Of a stretch of DNA of 64,000 nucleotides, positions 41,932 through 50,913 are shown piece by piece; the stretch's first letter is position 1; each line of letters begins with the position of its first letter. Both the position numbers and the translations under genes were made by a program. The notes below the pieces were generated by a model, which searched no databases, was not told the DNA's origin, and saw nothing but the letters and a program-made list of their open reading frames with translations. This DNA is from Lichenicola sp964247755 (GTDB lineage Bacteria > Pseudomonadota > Alphaproteobacteria > Acetobacterales > Acetobacteraceae): contig CAXTVX010000011.1 of assembly GCA_964247755.1 (NCBI GenBank), positions 1 to 64,000 of the forward strand, given 5' to 3'.

Positions 41932-42975
41932 ATGAAGACGCGTCTATATTATGTCCTGGGCGGACCATTGCAGCCGGATATTGAGACGAAGAAGCTGAGC
42001 GGGGAGCAGCCGCGTGCCGAGTTCAACGTCTTCGCGGCGCGCAACGGGACGCAGGTCGTGGGCACCGATCAGGCGGGCGGCGGGCATCCGACCTCGTTGC
42101 GCCGCCGTCTCGCCCTGGCACGGTCGTTGTCGCGCAGACGCGGCGACTACGACGCTCTCCTCGCATCCGGGGAGGACGTGGGAATCCCGGTGTCCCTGTT
42201 CTCCCTCCTCGGCCGGACCCGGAAGCCGGTCTGGATCATCCTGCACGGATCCTACCTGGAGGGCAGGAAGTACGCCCTGATCGCCCCGATGCTGCGTCGG
42301 GCGGCACACGTCCACTTCCTGTGCCTGTCCGGCGCGCTCCAGCAGCGCATGATCCGGGACGGGTTCCCGAGCGGCAGGTGCCACAATGCCGGCTACGGCG
42401 TGGACACGGCCTTCTTCCAGCCTCGTGAGATCCCGGATGGCCGCCTGGTGCTGGCTGCCGGCAGCGCCAACCGGGACTACCGGACGCTGGTCTCGGCCAT
42501 CGAGGGGCTCGACGTGTCGCTCCGCATCGCCGCCGACAGCCTGTGGCGTCCGAGGGCTGCCGATGTGGACCAGGCGACGCTGCCGGACTCGGTCGAGATC
42601 GGCTCCGCGGGCAGCTACGCCGGGCTGCGGGATCTGTATGGCCGTGCCCGCTTCGTGGTCGTGCCGCTTCATCCGGCACGATACGCGTCAGGCTATGCGG
42701 TGATCGCCGAAGCGATGGCCATGGGCAGGGCGGTCATCACCACGCGGATCGAGGCGCAGTCCGACCTCGTCGTCGACGGCGAAACCGGCTTCTATACCGA
42801 GGCCGGCGACGTCGCCGGACTGAGGAAGAAGATCGCTCTGCTGCTCGACGACCCGGCGCTGGCGCGGAGGATGGGGGAGACTGCGGCAAGACGCATGCAG
42901 GAGAAGTTCAGCCTGGATGCGTATTGCCAGACAATGGAACGGATCATCCAGGACCGATCGACCGGCTCGATCTAG
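41932..42975 (+). CDS. Glycosyltransferase family 4
   Basis: A 347-residue GT-B transferase. WIILHGSYLEGRKYALIAPML leads into the acceptor domain; GYGVDTAFFQPREIPDG and LVLAAGSANRDYRTLVSAI form the inter-domain and donor regions, and YASGYAVIAEAMAMGRAVIT contains the donor-binding E and GxA context. DLVVDGETGFYTEAGDV is the usual C-terminal loop. It is transcribed away from the EPS operon and probably contributes another sugar of the same polymer. The N-terminus (MKTRLYYVLGGPLQPDIETKK) has no signal sequence. Confidence 0.9.
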   Translation: MKTRLYYVLGGPLQPDIETKKLSGEQPRAEFNVFAARNGTQVVGTDQAGGGHPTSLRRRLALARSLSRRRGDYDALLASGEDVGIPVSLFSLLGRTRKPVWIILHGSYLEGRKYALIAPMLRRAAHVHFLCLSGALQQRMIRDGFPSGRCHNAGYGVDTAFFQPREIPDGRLVLAAGSANRDYRTLVSAIEGLDVSLRIAADSLWRPRAADVDQATLPDSVEIGSAGSYAGLRDLYGRARFVVVPLHPARYASGYAVIAEAMAMGRAVITTRIEAQSDLVVDGETGFYTEAGDVAGLRKKIALLLDDPALARRMGETAARRMQEKFSLDAYCQTMERIIQDRSTGSI

Positions 42976-43095
42976 CCACGCAGGATCGTCTCGTTGCGGA
43001 ACAGGGGATGCCGACCAGAGGGTGCGGTCACCGCAGATGACCGGTGCCCGTGCATCTCTGCGAGCCTGGAACGAGGATCCTCCAGTCGCCGGTCG

Positions 43096-44073
43096 TCACG
43101 GCCCCGTTGCGATTGCGGCCGCGTAGGCCGGTCTCTGCCATACCTTGATGCTCAGGATGCGCAGGGTTGCCGGGAACACCGTCTGGGCATTTGGAGGTCC
43201 GGGCCAGGAACCGTTGCCGCCGACGGCAAGGTTGGCGATCAGGTAGAACGGCTTGTGCATGTCACCTGGCGTGGTGCGCTGCCCGACCGCCACGCCGTCG
43301 ATGTAGAAGGTGATCGTCTGCGGGCCCCAGTCGACGCCGTAGCGGTGGAAGCCGAGAGACCCGTCGACACCGGTGTGGATCGTGTTGGTCGTGGCGCTGC
43401 CGTTATAGGCGTCCGGTTGCGTCGCGATCCATGCCTTGTCGGTTGTGTGCAGGGAGAAGTATGCGGTGGTGGGATCGTTGCAGAGTGCTTCCGGCGCGTC
43501 GATCTCCGGCGGCCAGTTGTCGTCCACCGAGAGCAGCCAGAATGCCGGCCACAGACCACGTCCGGACGGGATCTCGGCATCGATCTCGAAGTAGCCGTAG
43601 GTCTGGCTGTAGGGATAGGTGTTCAGCGCGCCGCTCAGGTAGGACCGTGCAATCCCTGCAGGCAGAGTGGCCTGCGCCGAAGCGGATAGCGGGCTTGCCG
43701 TGATCGACAGCACGCCGTTGTTGACGCTGAACGGGCTGATCTTCAGGTCGGTCATCGCGTCGGCGTCAGGGTAGGCCTCGAGCTCGTTGCTGAGGGTTGC
43801 CCAGGCCGGCGACCAGGTGGCACTTGCCTTGGCGCTGTAGCTGGCCTGCAGACCGCTGAACAACGACGCGTTGAGCTTGAACGAGCTCGAGGTGAAAGCC
43901 TGAGCGACCGGAGGCCAAGGCATGACGCCGGTGCGCCAGGCCGGCATGGTCGCGAAGCCGAGGTTGAGCGTCTGGATCGCTCCCGTCAGATCAAGACTGG
44001 GCGACGTGTTCGCCAGCGCTTGCACGGAACAGGAAGCGATGAAGCTCGCAGCAACGAGGGCCATTCTTTTCAT
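43096..44073 (-). CDS. Secreted glycoside hydrolase family 16 (second copy)
   Basis: A 325-residue GH16 paralogue of the enzyme at 26.6 kb. ATG 44073 has AGGAA seven bases upstream and opens a signal peptide (MKRMALVAASFIASCSVQAL). The catalytic signature is PPEIDAPEALC, with E190, D192 and E195, differing from the EIDIAE of the first copy. SGRGLWPAFWLLSVDDNWP and GFHRYGVDWGPQTITFYIDG are near-identical in pattern to the operon copy. It has its own upstream region and hairpin, so it may be regulated separately. Confidence 0.92.
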   Translation of the reverse strand: MKRMALVAASFIASCSVQALANTSPSLDLTGAIQTLNLGFATMPAWRTGVMPWPPVAQAFTSSSFKLNASLFSGLQASYSAKASATWSPAWATLSNELEAYPDADAMTDLKISPFSVNNGVLSITASPLSASAQATLPAGIARSYLSGALNTYPYSQTYGYFEIDAEIPSGRGLWPAFWLLSVDDNWPPEIDAPEALCNDPTTAYFSLHTTDKAWIATQPDAYNGSATTNTIHTGVDGSLGFHRYGVDWGPQTITFYIDGVAVGQRTTPGDMHKPFYLIANLAVGGNGSWPGPPNAQTVFPATLRILSIKVWQRPAYAAAIATGP

Positions 44074-44134
44074 GCCGGATTTCCTAGCGAAGTTTCCTTG
44101 CACCGAAAAGACCCGGACAAGACTGTAAAGTGCA

Positions 44135-44152
44135 GCAGAAAGTTATTTCTGC
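44135..44152. promoter_or_regulatory. Perfect inverted repeat upstream of the second GH16 gene
   Basis: GCAGAAA-GTTA-TTTCTGC is a 7-bp perfect stem with a 4-base loop, centred about 70 bases before the GH16 start on the minus strand. It lies in a locally AT-rich stretch (44100-44160) likely to hold the promoter. It could be an operator or a 5' leader hairpin. The rest of the 44074-44366 gap shows nothing else. Confidence 0.45.
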
Positions 44153-44366
44153 GACAAAACTTGGCGTTGCAGCAACTCATGGCGTCGCTTGTCCGGAAAC
44201 CGCGCGACGTCCAGCGACACCCTAGTCCGTCGTCACCTCCTGCATCAGCAGGATCTGCTCGCATCCCCTAGGGGCGCATGCACGATGAACAACGCTTGGC
44301 TCACGTTTGAACGTTACGCCATCGCAGCGACAACGGATCCGGCATCGCAGGACCGGATCCGCGACC

Positions 44367-46595
44367 TCAGGAATGCGGCTCCCGTCCCTGCAACGCCCGC
44401 TCCAGGAAGGCCGCCCGTGCCTCGGACACGCGCGCCCGGATCAGCGGGTCGGGCAGCAGGTGCGTGCCTGGCAGCAGCAGCAGCTGATACGGCTTGCCCG
44501 CCGCGACCAGCGCCTGCGTCAGCTTCACCGTGTTCTCGAAATACACGTTGTCGTCGGTCAGGCCGTGCATCAGCAGCAGCGGCCGCGACAGGCTCGCGGC
44601 GTAGGTCAGCACGTCGCTTTTGCGATACCCGTCCGGATCGTCCTGCGGGGTGCCGAGATAGCGCTCGGTATAGGCGGTATCGTAATCGGCGAAGTCCACC
44701 ACCGGCGCGCCGGCGACACCCACCTTGAACAGGTCCGGGCGGCGGATCGTCGCCATCGCGGTGAAGTAGCCACCGAAGCTCCAGCCGGTGACGCCGACCC
44801 GGCCCAGGTCCATCTCCCGGTAGCGCTGTCCCAGCGCCTTCACCCCGTCCGCCTGGTCGGCCAACGGCAGGTCGATCAGGTCATGCTCGGTGGTGCGCTC
44901 CCAGTTCCGCCCGCGCCCGGGCGTGCCGCGGCCGTCCAGGCTGACCACCACGAAGCCTTGGTCCGCCAGGCACTGGTCCTCCACCGCGCGACGCGGGGCG
45001 CGCTCCACCATCTTCACCGTGGGCCCGGCATACACCGACAGCACGACGGGATAGCGGCTGCCGGCCACGAAGCCGGTCGGCCGGACCACCATGGCGTCCA
45101 TGCCCTGCGGACCGACGGTGGTGTAGGTCACGCGCGGCACCGCCGGCGCCTCGGCGACGCTCGGCAGGGTGGCGAGGATGCGGCCGCCCTCGTCGCGCAC
45201 CAGCACCCGCAGGTGCCCGTCGGCGCCGTCGAAGGTGTCGGTGAACACCCCGTGCCCGTCCGGCGAGAACTGCGCCGCGTGCAGCCCGGGTTCGGCCGCC
45301 ACGGCGACCGGCGCCCCGCCGCGCAGCGGGATCCGGTACAGCGCCGAGCCGAGCCGGTCCGGATCGCTGCCGATCGTCACCGTGCCGGCCCCTGCGTCCC
45401 CTGCCTGCGCGTCCCCTGCCTGCGCATCGACGTCGGCCAGCGACAGGTACGGCACCGCGGGCGTGGTCAGGGTGCGGTCCAGGCTGCCATCGGCGTGATG
45501 CAGCTCCAGCGCCCAGCGATCGTTGCGCTCGGCCGCCCACAGGAACCCGGAACCGTCCGGCAGCCAGAACGGCAACGCCCGCCCGCCGGCGGTGCCGCCG
45601 CCCGGGGTCAGGTCGAGCCAGGCCGGATCGGTCTCGGTCAGCAGGGTGGTGGCGTGGCCGGTGGCGGGATCCACCGCCAGCACCCGCTCGGCCGTCTGCG
45701 CCCGGTTCAGCACCACCAGGGTCAACGGCCCCTTGCCGTCCGGCCACACCACCCGGGCGAGGTAGGGGAACGCCTCGCTGTTCCAGTCCACCCAGCGCGT
45801 GTCGCCGCCATCCCGGGACACAAGGCCCAGGCGCAGCCGGGCGTTGGCGGTGCCGGCGCGCGGGTAGCGGAACGACACCGGCTGCGCCGACGGGTGCTCC
45901 GGATCGGCGATGAAGTGCCGCTCGACCCCGGACAGGTCGGCCGCCTCGTAGAGCAGGGTCCGGCTGTCCGGCGACCACCAGGTGCCGTCCGCGCGCTCCA
46001 GCTCCTCCGCGGCGGCGAACTCGGCCACGCCGTGGGTGAGCGTGTCGCCCGCGCCGGTGGTGAGCTGCCGGTCCTGGCCGCTGGCCAGGTCCACCACGTG
46101 CAGCTCGTCGTCGCGCACCGCCGCCACGTGCTGCCCGTCCGGCGACAGGCGCGGCCCGATCCAGCCCTCGCCCGGCACCGGCACCGGCCGGGCATCGGCA
46201 CCGAGCCCGATCCGGCTCAGCCGGCCGGCCTCGCTCACCAGCACGGTCGTGCCGTCGCGGGAGATGGCGTAGTCGGTGATGCCGGACAGGGTCATGCGCG
46301 CCCGCTCGCGTCGCGCCTTCTCCTCCACCGACGGGTGGTCGTTGCCCGGATCGGGCCGCGCCAGCTCGGTGGTGGTGCCGGCCTGCACGTCATAGCGGTA
46401 TAGGCGCAGCGCCGTGTCGCGCGGGCCGCTGCGCAGGAACAGCACCGACCGCCCGTCCGGCGTCGGCTCGGCGTGGGTCGGCACGCCCAGCATGCCGTCC
46501 CGCGTCGCCGCCAACCGCTCGAAGCAGTTCTCCGCCGCCACCGCGGGACCGATGCCGAGCAGGATGGTGGACAGGCAAAGCATGGAACGCAGCAT
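44367..46595 (-). CDS. S9 family (dipeptidyl-peptidase IV-like) serine peptidase
   Basis: A 742-residue secreted peptidase from ATG 46595 with signal peptide MLRSMLCLSTILLGIGPAVAA. Residues about 50-480 form a beta-propeller (repeated SPDGRSVLFLR-, SPDSRTLLYEA-, WLPDGSGFLWAAE-like blades). The C-terminal alpha/beta-hydrolase domain has the nucleophile GWSFGGYFTAM, Asp in LMHGLTDDNVYFEN, and His in LLPGTHLLPD. A short in-frame duplication gives AQAGDAQAGDAGAG near the propeller end. It cleaves dipeptides or short peptides in the periplasm; substrate is unknown. Confidence 0.94.
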   Translation of the reverse strand: MLRSMLCLSTILLGIGPAVAAENCFERLAATRDGMLGVPTHAEPTPDGRSVLFLRSGPRDTALRLYRYDVQAGTTTELARPDPGNDHPSVEEKARRERARMTLSGITDYAISRDGTTVLVSEAGRLSRIGLGADARPVPVPGEGWIGPRLSPDGQHVAAVRDDELHVVDLASGQDRQLTTGAGDTLTHGVAEFAAAEELERADGTWWSPDSRTLLYEAADLSGVERHFIADPEHPSAQPVSFRYPRAGTANARLRLGLVSRDGGDTRWVDWNSEAFPYLARVVWPDGKGPLTLVVLNRAQTAERVLAVDPATGHATTLLTETDPAWLDLTPGGGTAGGRALPFWLPDGSGFLWAAERNDRWALELHHADGSLDRTLTTPAVPYLSLADVDAQAGDAQAGDAGAGTVTIGSDPDRLGSALYRIPLRGGAPVAVAAEPGLHAAQFSPDGHGVFTDTFDGADGHLRVLVRDEGGRILATLPSVAEAPAVPRVTYTTVGPQGMDAMVVRPTGFVAGSRYPVVLSVYAGPTVKMVERAPRRAVEDQCLADQGFVVVSLDGRGTPGRGRNWERTTEHDLIDLPLADQADGVKALGQRYREMDLGRVGVTGWSFGGYFTAMATIRRPDLFKVGVAGAPVVDFADYDTAYTERYLGTPQDDPDGYRKSDVLTYAASLSRPLLLMHGLTDDNVYFENTVKLTQALVAAGKPYQLLLLPGTHLLPDPLIRARVSEARAAFLERALQGREPHS

Positions 46596-47065
46596 GGCGG
46601 ATCCGACTCGAACAGGACGTTGATCCGGCGATACGGCCACACGGGACGGCGGAAGACAAACCCGTCATAACACCGGCCATGGCCAGGCCCGGACCAGGTC
46701 CGGGGCGGCCACACCCTTTGCGATCGTCGTGCATGCAGCCGCAGGTCGCCCGCATTCCCGGGTGTTCGATCACGTCGCGAAGGGCGATTTCGCCCCGCGT
46801 GCCGGCAGCCGGCGGAACCGGCGGCCATGCCGTTCACGACGACCCGGCCCGATCAGGGACTGGTCCCGGATGCCGCCGATGCCGGCCCGGCCCGCCTCAA
46901 CCCCCGGTCACGCAGCGGAGCCCGGACGCGCAGGGTGCGCGGCGGTGCCGGGCACGGACCGGTGCGGCCGCTCATCCCGGAGGCGTCGGCGCCGACCCAA
47001 CGGGGCTCGCATCCACGCGGGCGCGATACGGCGCCGTCATCGCGGGATGACAGCCCGGCCCCGCG
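46596..47065 (+). other. Intergenic region with one strong palindrome
   Basis: No supported gene. At 46688-46704 the sequence CCCGGAC-CAG-GTCCGGG is a perfect 7-bp inverted repeat with a 3-base spacer, about 100 bases upstream of the S9 peptidase start. It may be an operator, but no regulator is adjacent. The remainder is GC-rich without recognisable signals. Confidence 0.4.
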
Positions 47066-47557
47066 TCAGGACTGGCCGTGCGGCAGTCCGTGATAGGTGC
47101 GGTTGAAGTACACCAGCGCTTCGGCCGGATCGCCGAGCCTGACCTCCTGCACGCCGCAGAAGATCACGCTGTGCGTGCCGACCTCGACGATCTGCGACAC
47201 CAGGCAGTCGAACGACACCAGCGCCTGTTCCAGCACCGGTGCGCCGGTGGCACCCGTGGTCCACGATCCGGACACGAAGCGCTCCTCCATCTCCAGCGGC
47301 CCGGCGAACGCCACCGACACGTCCTTCTGCGCGTGCGCCAGCGTGTTGATGCAGATCGGGCCACCGACGACCAACGTGTCGCGCGCCCGTGCCGCCCGGT
47401 TGATGCAGACCAGCAGGGTCGGCGGCGCGTCGGTGACCGAGCACACCGCCGACGCGGTCAGGCCGTGCCGGCCGCCGGCATCGCTGGTGGTGATGACGTT
47501 CACCGCCGCACCGAGCCGGGACATCGCTTCGCGGTAGGTGGTTGCATCCACGCCCAT
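47066..47557 (-). CDS. Flavin reductase family protein (HpaC/RutF-like)
   Basis: A 163-residue FMN-binding split-barrel protein. ATG 47557 (MGVDATTYREAMSRLGAAVNVI) is used; the longer frame to 47647 adds unconserved residues. VITTSDAGGRHGLTASAVCSVT, PPTLLVCINRAARARDTL and SWTTGATGAPVLEQALVSFDC are typical. These proteins reduce FMN or FAD for a two-component monooxygenase, but no monooxygenase is adjacent. Partner unknown. Confidence 0.9.
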   Translation of the reverse strand: MGVDATTYREAMSRLGAAVNVITTSDAGGRHGLTASAVCSVTDAPPTLLVCINRAARARDTLVVGGPICINTLAHAQKDVSVAFAGPLEMEERFVSGSWTTGATGAPVLEQALVSFDCLVSQIVEVGTHSVIFCGVQEVRLGDPAEALVYFNRTYHGLPHGQS

Positions 47558-47810
47558 GCCACTCGTCCCTTCCGGCCATCGCGGCCACCGACGGTGCGGT
47601 AGCATGGCCGGCACGGCCAGGCGATCCTCCCGCGACGGCGGCCGCACGACCGGTCCAGGTTCAGGGCCGGAGCGGGACCATGGGGAGAAAGGCGGCCAGT
47701 CCCGGCGCGGGCAGCGGCAGGGTGACCGCTGCGCCGACGTGCGGACCGGCGCGCGGACGTCACCCCGGGCTCATGAGCTGCCATCGCCACCACGCTCAGG
47801 ACACGGGCGA

Positions 47811-47966
47811 TCAGGCCGACCGGACGCAGCGCCGCCTGCGGCACCACCCCGGCGGACGGGCCACCAGCAGGACGAAGCCGGCGACGAACCAGGGCGCCCC
47901 GCCTGGACCAGGAGCGCCCACGCCGATGCCGAGCAGCAGGCCGGGCACGATCGCGACCGTGGCCAT
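47811..47966 (-). CDS. Possible small membrane protein, perhaps truncated
   Basis: A 51-residue frame from ATG 47966 encodes MATVAIVPGLLLGIGVGA and WFVAGFVLLVARPPG, two hydrophobic stretches followed by a Cys/Arg-rich tail. A -1 shift near the end would continue into VVPQAALRPVGLIARVLSVV, another hydrophobic run, which hints at a frameshifted larger membrane protein. It lies in a 491-bp gap (47558-48048) that otherwise holds nothing recognisable. Evidence is weak. Confidence 0.25.
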   Translation of the reverse strand: MATVAIVPGLLLGIGVGAPGPGGAPWFVAGFVLLVARPPGWCRRRRCVRSA

Positions 47967-48048
47967 GCCCGGGAGGCTACACCGTGACGATCAACCCGTC
48001 CGACGTACCATTCCGCTCGAACCCTCCTCCCGACCGATCGAGCGGTCC

Positions 48049-48768
48049 TCAGGCCAGCGCCTCGTCGAACAGCGCCCGCATCGATGCCCAGGATCGCGCA
48101 TCGGCTTCCGGGCTGTAGCGGATCGCGTCCGGCATGTTGCGTTTCGCCGCCCCCTGGTTGGTGAAGCTGTGCACGGTGTTGCCGTACAGGTGCATCTGCC
48201 AGTCGATCCCGGCCTCGCGCATCTCCGTCTCGAACTCCGCCCGCTGCCCGGCCGGGATCATCGGGTCGTCGGCGCCGATGCAGACCAGCACCCGGGCCTG
48301 GATCGCCTTTGCGTCGGTCTTCGGCGCCGCGGTGCCGAGGCCGCTGTGGAAGCCGACCACCGCCCGGAGCGCCGCCCCGCCGCGGGCCAGCTCCAGCGCC
48401 ATGGTGCCGCCGAAGCAGAAGCCGATCGCGGCGATCCGACTCCGGTCGACCTCCGGACGCGACAGCAGCGCGTCCAGGCCACCGCCGGCGCGGGCCCGTG
48501 TCTTCGAGGGGTCCGCGAACAGCGGCTTCAGCAGCCCCAGCGCCTCGTCCAGCCCGTCGATCAGCTGACCGTCGCCGTGCAGGTCGCAGGCCAGCGCGGT
48601 GTAGCCGAGCCCGGCCAGGCGCTCGGCGCGGCCGATCGCGTGCGCGCTGAGGCCGAACGCCTCGGGGAACACCAGCACCCCCGGGCGCGGGCCGGCGCCC
48701 GGCTCGAAGAACAGCCGGCTCTGCATGGTCAGGCCGTCGGCCTGGTAGGTCAGGGTCTCTGTCTGCAT
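48049..48768 (-). CDS. Dienelactone hydrolase family protein
   Basis: A 239-residue alpha/beta-hydrolase from ATG 48768 (MQTETLTYQADGLTMQSRLF). GVLVFPEAFGLSAHAIGRAE is the conserved N-terminal strand-loop. The nucleophile is Cys in IAAIGFCFGGTMALEL, as in dienelactone hydrolases, with Asp in IGADDPMIPAGQ and His in YGNTVHSFTN. Members hydrolyse lactones or esters; many with this architecture are general cytoplasmic esterases. It is divergent from the HU gene across 209 bp. Confidence 0.92.
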   Translation of the reverse strand: MQTETLTYQADGLTMQSRLFFEPGAGPRPGVLVFPEAFGLSAHAIGRAERLAGLGYTALACDLHGDGQLIDGLDEALGLLKPLFADPSKTRARAGGGLDALLSRPEVDRSRIAAIGFCFGGTMALELARGGAALRAVVGFHSGLGTAAPKTDAKAIQARVLVCIGADDPMIPAGQRAEFETEMREAGIDWQMHLYGNTVHSFTNQGAAKRNMPDAIRYSPEADARSWASMRALFDEALA

Positions 48769-48977
48769 GGTCGGTGGTGTCCTCGAAGGCGAGGCATGGA
48801 GGATATCCTGCAACGGTCGGATGCCAAACCGGGCACCGGGGCTTGCCCGCGGCGGGCAGGTGCCGCCTTATCGCCAACCGTTCCGGCGGCAGCGCCGGGC
48901 GCATCATCGACGCTCCGGCACCGGAACCTTCAGGCGCCAAGGCGTTGCTGTCCATCACGAACCGGAGGAAGAAACCC

Positions 48978-49337
48978 ATGAACCATGCCGATCTCGTATC
49001 AAAGGTGGCGGCGGATGCGGACCTGTCCAAGGACGTCGCCGCCCAGGCCGTCGAAGCCATCGCCAAGGCAATCGCCGAATCGCTGAAGAGCGGCGAGGAG
49101 GTGCGCTATTCCGGCCTCGGCATCTTCGACGTGTCCGAGCGCGCCGCCCGCCAGGGCCGCAACCCGCAGACCGGCGAGGCGATCGCCATCTCCGCCAGCA
49201 AGGCCGCCCGCTTCCGCGCCGCCAAGGCGTTGAAGGACACGCTGAACCCGGCCGAGCCCAAGCCGGCGGCGAAGAAGGAGCCGGCCAAGGCCGCTCCCGC
49301 CCCGAAGGCCGCCAAGGCCGCGCCGAAGAAGAAGTAG
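48978..49337 (+). CDS. HU family DNA-binding protein with Lys/Ala/Pro-rich tail
   Basis: A 119-residue nucleoid protein. ATG 48978 has GGAGGAA six bases upstream. Residues 1-90 are an HU/IHF domain (NHADLVSKVAADADLSKDVA, GLGIFDVSERAARQGRNPQT, ISASKAARFRAAKALKD), though KPGR-like arm residues are less basic than in typical HU. Residues 91-119 are an extension of repeated AK/AP units (KKEPAKAAPAPKAAKAAPKK), a histone H1-like tail found in some HU proteins. Whether it replaces or supplements a standard HU is unknown. Confidence 0.93.
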   Translation: MNHADLVSKVAADADLSKDVAAQAVEAIAKAIAESLKSGEEVRYSGLGIFDVSERAARQGRNPQTGEAIAISASKAARFRAAKALKDTLNPAEPKPAAKKEPAKAAPAPKAAKAAPKKK

Positions 49338-49478
49338 GCCGGACGCCCCTTCCCGGGCCGAGGCGCATCGGGCGCGGCTGCTTCGGGCGCCGCGCCCGGT
49401 CGCGATCCGACCGGCATCCCCGCCGTTGCGGTACGCCCGCCCCGTGCCCACACTCGTCGGGCAACGAGGAGGGCAGCC

Positions 49479-50759
49479 ATGGACATCCAGACCGCAGGCA
49501 ACCACGGCGGGGGCACCGACGACGCAGGCACCGGCGCCACGGCCGTTCGGATCGACCGCCTGGCCGAGATCGCGGTCCGGGTCGGGCTGAACCTCGCGCG
49601 CGGCCAGGAGCTGGTGATCACCGCCCCGCTGGATGCGGTGCCGCTGGTGCGCCGCATCACCGGGCACGCCTACCGTGCCGGCTCGTCGCTGGTGACCACC
49701 TTCTACACCGACGACGAAAGCCGCCTCGCCCGGTTCCGCCACGCCCCCGACGAGGCGTTCGACGTCGCCTCCGGCTGGCTCTCGGACGGTATCGCCAACG
49801 CCTTCCGCGGCAACGCCGCCCGGATGGCGATCAGCGGCGACGACCCGTCCCTCCTCAGCGCCGAGGACCCGGACAAGGTGTCCCGCGCCAGCCGCGCCGC
49901 CTCGCGCGCCAACCGGCCGTCGCTGGAGCTGATCACCACCTTCGCCATCAACTGGAACATCGTCGCCTGCGCCACCCCGGCCTGGGCCCGCACCGTGTTC
50001 CCCGGCCTGCCGGAAGCGGAGGCGGTGGAGCGGCTATGGGACGCGATCTTCGCCGCCTCCCGCATCGGCGGCGCCGACCCGGTCGCCGACTGGGCCGCGC
50101 ACAACGACGGCCTCGCCGCCCGCGGCCGCTCCCTGAACGAGCGGGACTTCGCCTCGCTGCACTTCCAGGGACCGGGCACCGACCTCGTGGTCGGGCTGGC
50201 CGACGGCCATCTCTGGGCCGGGGGCGCCGAGCGCGCGGCCAACGGCATCGTATGCAACCCGAACATCCCGACCGAGGAGGTGTTCACTACCCCGCACCGC
50301 CTGCGCGTCGACGGCACCGTACGCTCGACCAAGCCCTTGTCCTATCAGGGCACCCTGATCGAGGACATCGCGGTGCGGTTTGAGAACGGCCGCATCGTCG
50401 ACGCCCACGCCGCGCGCGGCGAGCACGTGCTGACCCGTGTGCTCGGCACCGACGAGGGCGCCAGCCGTCTTGGCGAAGTGGCGCTGGTGCCGCATTCCTC
50501 GCCGATCTCGCAGAGCGGCGTGCTGTTCCAGAACACGCTGTTCGACGAGAACGCCGCCAGCCACATCGCGCTCGGCCAGGCCTACACCAAGTGCCTGCGC
50601 GACGCCGCCGGCCAGGACCCCGACACGCTGGCCGCACGCGGCGCCAACACCAGCCTGATCCACATCGACTGGATGATCGGCTCCGGCGCCATCGACGTCG
50701 ACGGCATCGCCCGGGACGGCGCCCGCACGCCGCTGATGCGGGCGGGGGAGTGGGTATAG
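49479..50759 (+). CDS. M29 family aminopeptidase
   Basis: A 426-residue metalloaminopeptidase of the AmpS/PepS/aminopeptidase T family. RLAEIAVRVGLNLARGQELVI opens the family. NIPTEEVFTTPHRLRVDGTV, NTLFDENAASHIALGQAYT and NTSLIHIDWMIGSGAIDVDG carry the metal-binding Glu, His and Asp residues. ATG 49479 follows GAGGAGG. The last 110 bases of the gene and the following double hairpin reappear in decayed form at 52.29-52.45 kb, which shows a duplication event at this locus. Confidence 0.93.
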   Translation: MDIQTAGNHGGGTDDAGTGATAVRIDRLAEIAVRVGLNLARGQELVITAPLDAVPLVRRITGHAYRAGSSLVTTFYTDDESRLARFRHAPDEAFDVASGWLSDGIANAFRGNAARMAISGDDPSLLSAEDPDKVSRASRAASRANRPSLELITTFAINWNIVACATPAWARTVFPGLPEAEAVERLWDAIFAASRIGGADPVADWAAHNDGLAARGRSLNERDFASLHFQGPGTDLVVGLADGHLWAGGAERAANGIVCNPNIPTEEVFTTPHRLRVDGTVRSTKPLSYQGTLIEDIAVRFENGRIVDAHAARGEHVLTRVLGTDEGASRLGEVALVPHSSPISQSGVLFQNTLFDENAASHIALGQAYTKCLRDAAGQDPDTLAARGANTSLIHIDWMIGSGAIDVDGIARDGARTPLMRAGEWV

Positions 50760-50767
50760 AAGCAAGG

Positions 50768-50809
50768 CCAGGGCTCCGCCCTGGACCCGCTGGGGGCAAC
50801 CGCCCCCAG
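50768..50809. repeat. Double-hairpin repeat, copy 1
   Basis: Two perfect adjacent stem-loops: CCAGGGC-TCC-GCCCTGG (50768-50784) and CTGGGGGC-AACC-GCCCCCAG (50790-50809), just after the M29 stop. The same unit recurs at 52406-52447. The form resembles REP-like palindromic elements seen in Acetobacteraceae intergenic DNA; it could also end transcription from either side. Confidence 0.8.
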
Positions 50810-50913
50810 ACCCGGATTTGTAGAAGGCATCCGCGGCCTCATCTGATCCTCCGCACGGCGGCCTGCCGTCGTGCCGGCAGGCAGCACCATGACCGGCGAA
50901 CCGACCTGACCGT

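Noticed and set aside
45391..45429. Short tandem duplication in the S9 peptidase gene
   Set aside because: Only two imperfect units in frame (AQAGD); an ordinary linker expansion and not a regulatory repeat.
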